64,000 nucleotides of DNA from Salinarchaeum sp. Harcht-Bsk1 (lineage in GTDB: Archaea; Halobacteriota; Halobacteria; Halobacteriales; Salinarchaeaceae). The stretch is taken from the NCBI RefSeq assembly GCF_000403645.1, contig NC_021313.1, positions 186,001 to 250,000 of the forward strand, read 5' to 3'. Shown here in pieces: positions 61,020 to 64,000 of the stretch (position 1 is the first letter of the stretch; each line of letters begins with the position of its first letter). Under the pieces are notes generated by a model. The model was given only the letters and a program-made list of their open reading frames with translations, was not told the DNA's origin and made no database searches. The translations under genes were made by a program, and so were the position numbers.

Positions 61020-61553
61020 CTACTCCTCCCCGTCGGTGATCACGAGCGACATCTCCATCTCGAAGCTCTCGGCCTCGCAGGGCTCGAAGCCGACCGACTT
61101 GTACAGCGCGATCGCCGGGCGGTTCCAGCGTTCGACGGTGAGCCAGACGCGCTCGACGCCTTCCGCGGCGCCGTAGCCCAGGAGCGTCTCGATGAGTTGC
61201 GTCCCGATCCCCGCGCCCTGGTAGGGCTGGTAGACGAAGATAGCGAGTTCCCAGCCATCGGTGTCGGGCATGAGAACGGCGTGGCCGACGACGTCGGGGC
61301 CGTCCCAGGCGAGGACGTTCAGGCCCTCGGTGAGCAGCGTGTCGAGCCAGGAACGGATCCGGTCCTCCTGGGAGGGCGGGATGCCTTGCGCCCGGTCGGC
61401 GGGATCGAAGGCCGTGTACATCTCGACGACGGGTTCGGGATCCATACCCCCGGCTGCCTGGAGTTCGATGAGTCGGCCCTCGGCGTCCTCGAACTCCCTG
61501 GGCGGCGTCGGGAAGGGCCCTGCGACCTCGTCGGGGTAGATGCGCCCCGTCAT
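61020..61553 (-). CDS. GNAT-family N-acetyltransferase
   Basis: A 177-residue acetyltransferase using acetyl-CoA. The fold landmarks are a central strand (VLAWDGPDVVGHAVLMPDTD), the acetyl-CoA loop YQPYQGAGIGTQLIETLLGY (Q/R-x-x-G-x-G), and the end VWLTVERWNRPAIALYKSVGF. Substrate unknown: protein N-termini, small amines or tRNA are all possible. It overlaps the upstream Usp gene by 4 bases, so the two are co-expressed, suggesting a stress-linked acetylation role. Confidence 0.92.
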   Translation of the reverse strand: MTGRIYPDEVAGPFPTPPREFEDAEGRLIELQAAGGMDPEPVVEMYTAFDPADRAQGIPPSQEDRIRSWLDTLLTEGLNVLAWDGPDVVGHAVLMPDTDGWELAIFVYQPYQGAGIGTQLIETLLGYGAAEGVERVWLTVERWNRPAIALYKSVGFEPCEAESFEMEMSLVITDGEE

Positions 61554-61915
61554 CGTACCAGTCTCACCGTGACCTGGGCGTTCAAGAGGACGAACTCCGT
61601 CGTCGTTCCCAGCTCGATCTTGCCCATCGGACTCTCCTGCCCACCACCGATGGCGAGCTGTTCGTAGGGACCGGCCTCCGCGAGCTCGACCAGCGCGCTG
61701 GCAGGATGGTCCGCCTCGATCCGCTCGACCTCCCAGGGAACGTCGCTCTCGGCGAGTCGACCGCGCACCGATTCCTCGACGTCGTCGAGCGACTGGTCGC
61801 GGAGTGCGAAGACCGCGACCGTCAGCTCGTCACCGGCCTCCTCCGCCCGCTCGAGGACGCTCTCGAGTGCGCGATCGGATTCCTCGCTTCCCTCGACGCC
61901 GAGCAGCACGTGCAT
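61550..61915 (-). CDS. Universal stress protein UspA-like, short
   Basis: A 121-residue Usp-like protein starting MHVLLGVEGSEESDRALESV with the loop GGGQESPMGKIELGTTTEFV at the end. It is shorter than the usual 140-150 residues and has a modified nucleotide loop. It overlaps the GNAT gene by 4 bases and is first gene of that pair. A CTTTTTGC element (complement of about 61938-61945) lies some 23-30 bases before the ATG. Confidence 0.88.
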   Translation of the reverse strand: MHVLLGVEGSEESDRALESVLERAEEAGDELTVAVFALRDQSLDDVEESVRGRLAESDVPWEVERIEADHPASALVELAEAGPYEQLAIGGGQESPMGKIELGTTTEFVLLNAQVTVRLVR

Positions 61916-62270
61916 CGGCAGGTGATTGGTCGGGCCCCTGCAAAAAGGGTTCCCTCGTCGATCGCACGGCGAATCGCGGCGATTCGGTCAGACGCAATCC
62001 AGTATCGGTCCGGGTAGTCGGAATACAGCCAATTCTGGAGACGATCGGACGTGTACCGAGAGCAGAGAGGCGAGAGAGGGAGAAAGCGTGCTGGGGCAGG
62101 GAGGGAAAGCGTGTGAAGCAGCGGAGAAACGCTGCTACCCTCGGGGTGCTTGGCTCGTTGCACGGGGAAGAAGTGGGAGGGGCCGTGGGGACGGTGGTCG
62201 AAGTGACGGCAGCAGGGAAGTGGGGCGAGGCGGTTGGTCGACGGCTGTTGGTCGACGGCTGTTGGCCTCC
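61916..62270. other. Intergenic region with pyrimidine-rich 3' tract and tandem repeat
   Basis: About 355 bases without a supported gene. On the minus strand, the sense strand of the DUF5789 gene that ends at 62271, much of it is C/T-rich. It includes a perfect 14-base tandem repeat (62233-62260). The left end contains the promoter of the Usp/GNAT pair. Confidence 0.5.
62233..62260. repeat. Perfect 14-base tandem duplication
   Basis: GTTGGTCGACGGCT occurs twice in direct succession (62233-62246, 62247-62260), followed by a partial third copy GTTGG. It lies 11 bases beyond the 3' end of the DUF5789 gene. It may be recent slippage. Confidence 0.75.
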
Positions 62271-62558
62271 TCAGAAAGACACCTGATCGGGACCGTGTGG
62301 CGAACCCGGCGGCGTCGGGTCGCGGTCGCTGTAGAACCGCCGACCGACGGCGCGGTGGGACACCGCGGCGTAGACCGCGAACCGGGCGTCGAGCGCCGAC
62401 TCGTAGGTCTCATCGTCCATCCGGTCGAGGGCGTCCCCGATGCGCTCCGTGCCGTTTGCCAGCTCGAGCTCCACGTCGCCGAAGCGCTCGAGGAACTCCT
62501 GCGTGGTCAGTGGGTATTGCTCGTCGTCGATGCCCGCGTCGGTCGCTGTCGGGATCAT
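62271..62558 (-). CDS. DUF5789 family protein
   Basis: A 95-residue haloarchaeal protein of the DUF5789 family (function unknown). Family marks are YPLTTQEFLERFGDVELELA, ESALDARFAVYAAVSHRAVG and the end RRFYSDRDPTPPG. It is acidic and helical. The ATG at 62558 is chosen over the upstream TTG because TTTATCA (complement of about 62585-62591) lies 27-33 bases upstream. Divergent from the PHP gene. The C-terminal PHGPDQVSF is short and variable. Confidence 0.82.
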   Translation of the reverse strand: MIPTATDAGIDDEQYPLTTQEFLERFGDVELELANGTERIGDALDRMDDETYESALDARFAVYAAVSHRAVGRRFYSDRDPTPPGSPHGPDQVSF

Positions 62559-62705
62559 CAACCAATACAAAATGAACGATAATGATAAATCTTCGCTGGA
62601 AGGTCCCTTGGAGTGTGCATACTCCTTAATGGTCTTTAATCATGAATGGCGGTCTGTGTCGATGGGAGCCGGAACGACCTTGCCACGCCGCGGCGGACCG
62701 CCACC

Positions 62706-63506
62706 ATGGTCGTCGCGGACCTCCACGTGCACACGACGAACTCCGACGGCACGCTCGACGTCGCGGACATCCCCGCTGCTGCGACGCGTGCAGACCTCCG
62801 AGCCGTCGCGATCACGGACCACGACCGGCCCCACCCGGACCTCGACGCGCCCCTGACGGTGATTGACGGCATCACGGTCGTCCACGGAATCGAACTCCGG
62901 GTCGAGGCCACGGACCAGCGCGTGGACCTCCTCGGCTACGGACTCGACCCCACCGATGCCCTCCGGGAGGAGTGCGAGCGAATCCAGCAAAATCGCGCGA
63001 ATCGAGGCGCTCGCATCGTCCAGCGCGTCGAGGACCACCTGGGCATCGACCTGGAGGTCGAGGCCCGGCCCGGTCTCGGGCGGCCGCACATCGCCCGGGC
63101 GGTCGCCGAGCATCCTGCGGTCGAGTATGACCTCCAGGGCGTCTTCGACGAACTCATCGGCGACGATCGCCCCTGCTTCGTCGCCCGCGACGTCCCGTCT
63201 TTCGAGACTGGCCGTCGGTTGCTGGCGGACGCCTGTCGGATCGTCGGACTCGCGCACCCGCTTCGGTACGACGATCCGGAAGCAGCGCTCGCGTTGACCG
63301 CCGAACTCGACGCCGTCGAACGATGGTATCCGTACGATCGGCCGGCCGATCCGGGAGACACACCCGCCCTCGAACCCGTGGAGCGAGCGATCAAGCAGTA
63401 CGACCTGCTCCCGACTGGCGGCTCTGACGCCCACGGGACCAGCCTGGGTGCCGCTGGACTCAACGCCGATGCCTGGGAACGCGTCGAAGCCGCACTCGAC
63501 GGCTGA
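62706..63506 (+). CDS. PHP-domain phosphoesterase
   Basis: A 266-residue PHP metal-dependent phosphoesterase (TrpH/YciV-like). Metal ligands are in VVADLHVHTTNSDGT, AVAITDHDRPHP, VVHGIELRVE, GLAHPLRY and GGSDAHGTSLG. Bacterial relatives cleave 3',5'-bisphosphate nucleotides or RNA 5' ends. The ATG at 62706 is chosen as the family starts there; CTTTAATC at 62633-62640 is a likely TATA box, implying a leader of about 40 bases. Divergent from the DUF5789 gene. Confidence 0.9.
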   Translation: MVVADLHVHTTNSDGTLDVADIPAAATRADLRAVAITDHDRPHPDLDAPLTVIDGITVVHGIELRVEATDQRVDLLGYGLDPTDALREECERIQQNRANRGARIVQRVEDHLGIDLEVEARPGLGRPHIARAVAEHPAVEYDLQGVFDELIGDDRPCFVARDVPSFETGRRLLADACRIVGLAHPLRYDDPEAALALTAELDAVERWYPYDRPADPGDTPALEPVERAIKQYDLLPTGGSDAHGTSLGAAGLNADAWERVEAALDG

Positions 63507-63613
63507 GCACCCGAAGGGCCGAGGAGCAGGGGCGAACCAGCACAGTACTTTCCAGGGACGAGTAAATGACTGACAACGCAGCCTTCAAACCACCTGAGTG
63601 CCAACGAGTTCCC

Positions 63614-63778
63614 ATGCAGTGTCACTACTGTGAGAAACCCGCCGCGTACGCGGCGGAGTCGGAGGGGGTGAAAGTCGGGCTCTGCGAGGAGCACTTCCAG
63701 ACGCGAATCGAGGAACTCGCGGAGTCCGACACGCTGGAGTCCATCCGCGAGCGGGTGGACGTGGACCGACAGGAGTAG
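63614..63778 (+). CDS. Small CxxC zinc-finger protein (DUF6757-like)
   Basis: A 54-residue protein starting MQCHYCEKPAAYAAESEGVK and containing LCEEHF, so one zinc site of type CxxC...CxxH. It is a common small protein beside aro genes in haloarchaea, by recollection. The ATG at 63614 is chosen over an ATG at 63566 because relatives start MQCHYC. No function is known. It lies 100 bases before the aroB-type gene. Confidence 0.8.
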   Translation: MQCHYCEKPAAYAAESEGVKVGLCEEHFQTRIEELAESDTLESIRERVDVDRQE

Positions 63779-63878
63779 CGAGTCTTCGCTTCGTCGTCTC
63801 CGTTTTCGCCGCCGTCGCCCGGTGGCCACGCCTGACGGTTCCGCCACGTTGAAGCCACCCGCACGCGCAGTCGCCGAC

Positions 63879-64000
63879 ATGACGCGATCTGTCTGGTTGA
63901 AGGCCGACGACGAGGTCGGCGACTGGGAGGAGCGAAAGCGCCGCATCACGGCCGGTCTGGAATCGGGCGTCGACTGGGTGCTCGTCGACGAACACGACGT
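63879..64000 (+). CDS. 3-dehydroquinate synthase II (archaeal), 5' part
   Basis: The first 40 residues (MTRSVWLKADDEVGDWEERK, then GLESGVDWVLVDEHDV) match the start of archaeal 3-dehydroquinate synthase II, which converts 2-amino-3,7-dideoxy-D-threo-hept-6-ulosonate to 3-dehydroquinate for aromatic amino acid synthesis. The gene is cut by the window end. Start at 63879 is the natural ATG. Confidence 0.88.
   Translation, partial: MTRSVWLKADDEVGDWEERKRRITAGLESGVDWVLVDEHD

Noticed and set aside
1-64000. tRNA, rRNA, CRISPR arrays, insertion sequences, prophage or integrase genes
   Set aside because: I looked for cloverleaf-like ends, repeat-spacer arrays, terminal inverted repeats with transposase motifs and phage genes by eye and found none that I could defend. 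A covariance-model scan would be the decisive test.

Overview
This window looks like a stretch of chromosome from a halophilic archaeon (class Halobacteria); the genus cannot be fixed from the sequence alone. The reasons are: very GC-rich coding DNA with strong third-position G/C, highly acidic proteins, many short-leader or leaderless genes with a TATA-like box about 25-32 bases before the start codon, Tat-type lipoprotein signals, and many families typical of haloarchaea (PhaR/PhaP/PhaE/PhaC, UPF0058, DUF5789, the archaeal type of GltX, archaeal 3-dehydroquinate synthase). I see no rRNA, tRNA, CRISPR array, insertion sequence or phage gene, so this reads as stable chromosome with a large accessory catabolic section.

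Layout. 66-8737: purA, a small winged-helix regulator, a very large acidic/serine-arginine linker protein, UPF0058, an acidic protein of unknown role, a DUF998 membrane protein and an orphan PotA-type ABC ATPase. 8930-13747: polyhydroxyalkanoate (PHA) locus: PhaJ-like MaoC hydratase, phaR, phaP, phaE, phaC and a PhaB-type reductase. 13804-18004: two tandem MacB/LolD-like ABC exporter operons whose ATPase genes share a nearly identical 332-base tract. 18114-20789: small conserved protein, HD hydrolase, aldehyde dehydrogenase. 20945-32233: alcohol dehydrogenase, acyl-CoA synthetase, a PaaG-like crotonase interrupted by one in-frame TAG, an ACAD11-type kinase, MaoC proteins, a hydroxyacyl-CoA dehydrogenase/hydratase fusion, an ACAD10/11-type acyl-CoA dehydrogenase, a HAD phosphatase and an SDR. 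32564-37485: complete branched-chain-amino-acid-type ABC importer. 37544-40968: ordinary acyl-CoA dehydrogenase, membrane peptidase, and an alpha/beta beta-ketothiolase pair. 41136-44955: zinc-ribbon regulator, rtcA, gltX. 45102-54224: sugar-type oxidoreductase and isomerase, lipoprotein, FAD oxidase, ThDP enzyme, MFS transporter, aldehyde dehydrogenase. 54366-64000: Vms1-like protein, vapBC-type pair, the DgcN/DgcA D-glutamate pair, aldo/keto reductase, four universal stress proteins, GNAT, DUF5789, PHP phosphoesterase, a small zinc finger, and the start of the archaeal 3-dehydroquinate synthase gene.

How the genes may work together. The thiolase pair, PhaB-type reductase, PhaJ-like hydratase and PhaEC synthase cover the whole route from acetyl-CoA (or from beta-oxidation intermediates) to PHA granules. 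Between them lies a catabolic block that contains, as separate genes, all three domains of the animal ACAD10 protein (HAD, APH-type kinase, ACAD), together with acyl-CoA synthetase, crotonases, MaoC and SDR. This is the layout expected for activating, phosphorylating and dehydrating 4-hydroxyacyl-CoA, as in ACAD10/11 and bacterial levulinate (Lva) catabolism. Such a route can yield 3-hydroxyacyl-CoA, a PHA precursor. I consider this the most interesting hypothesis in the window. It is inference from protein motifs and gene order, not demonstrated.
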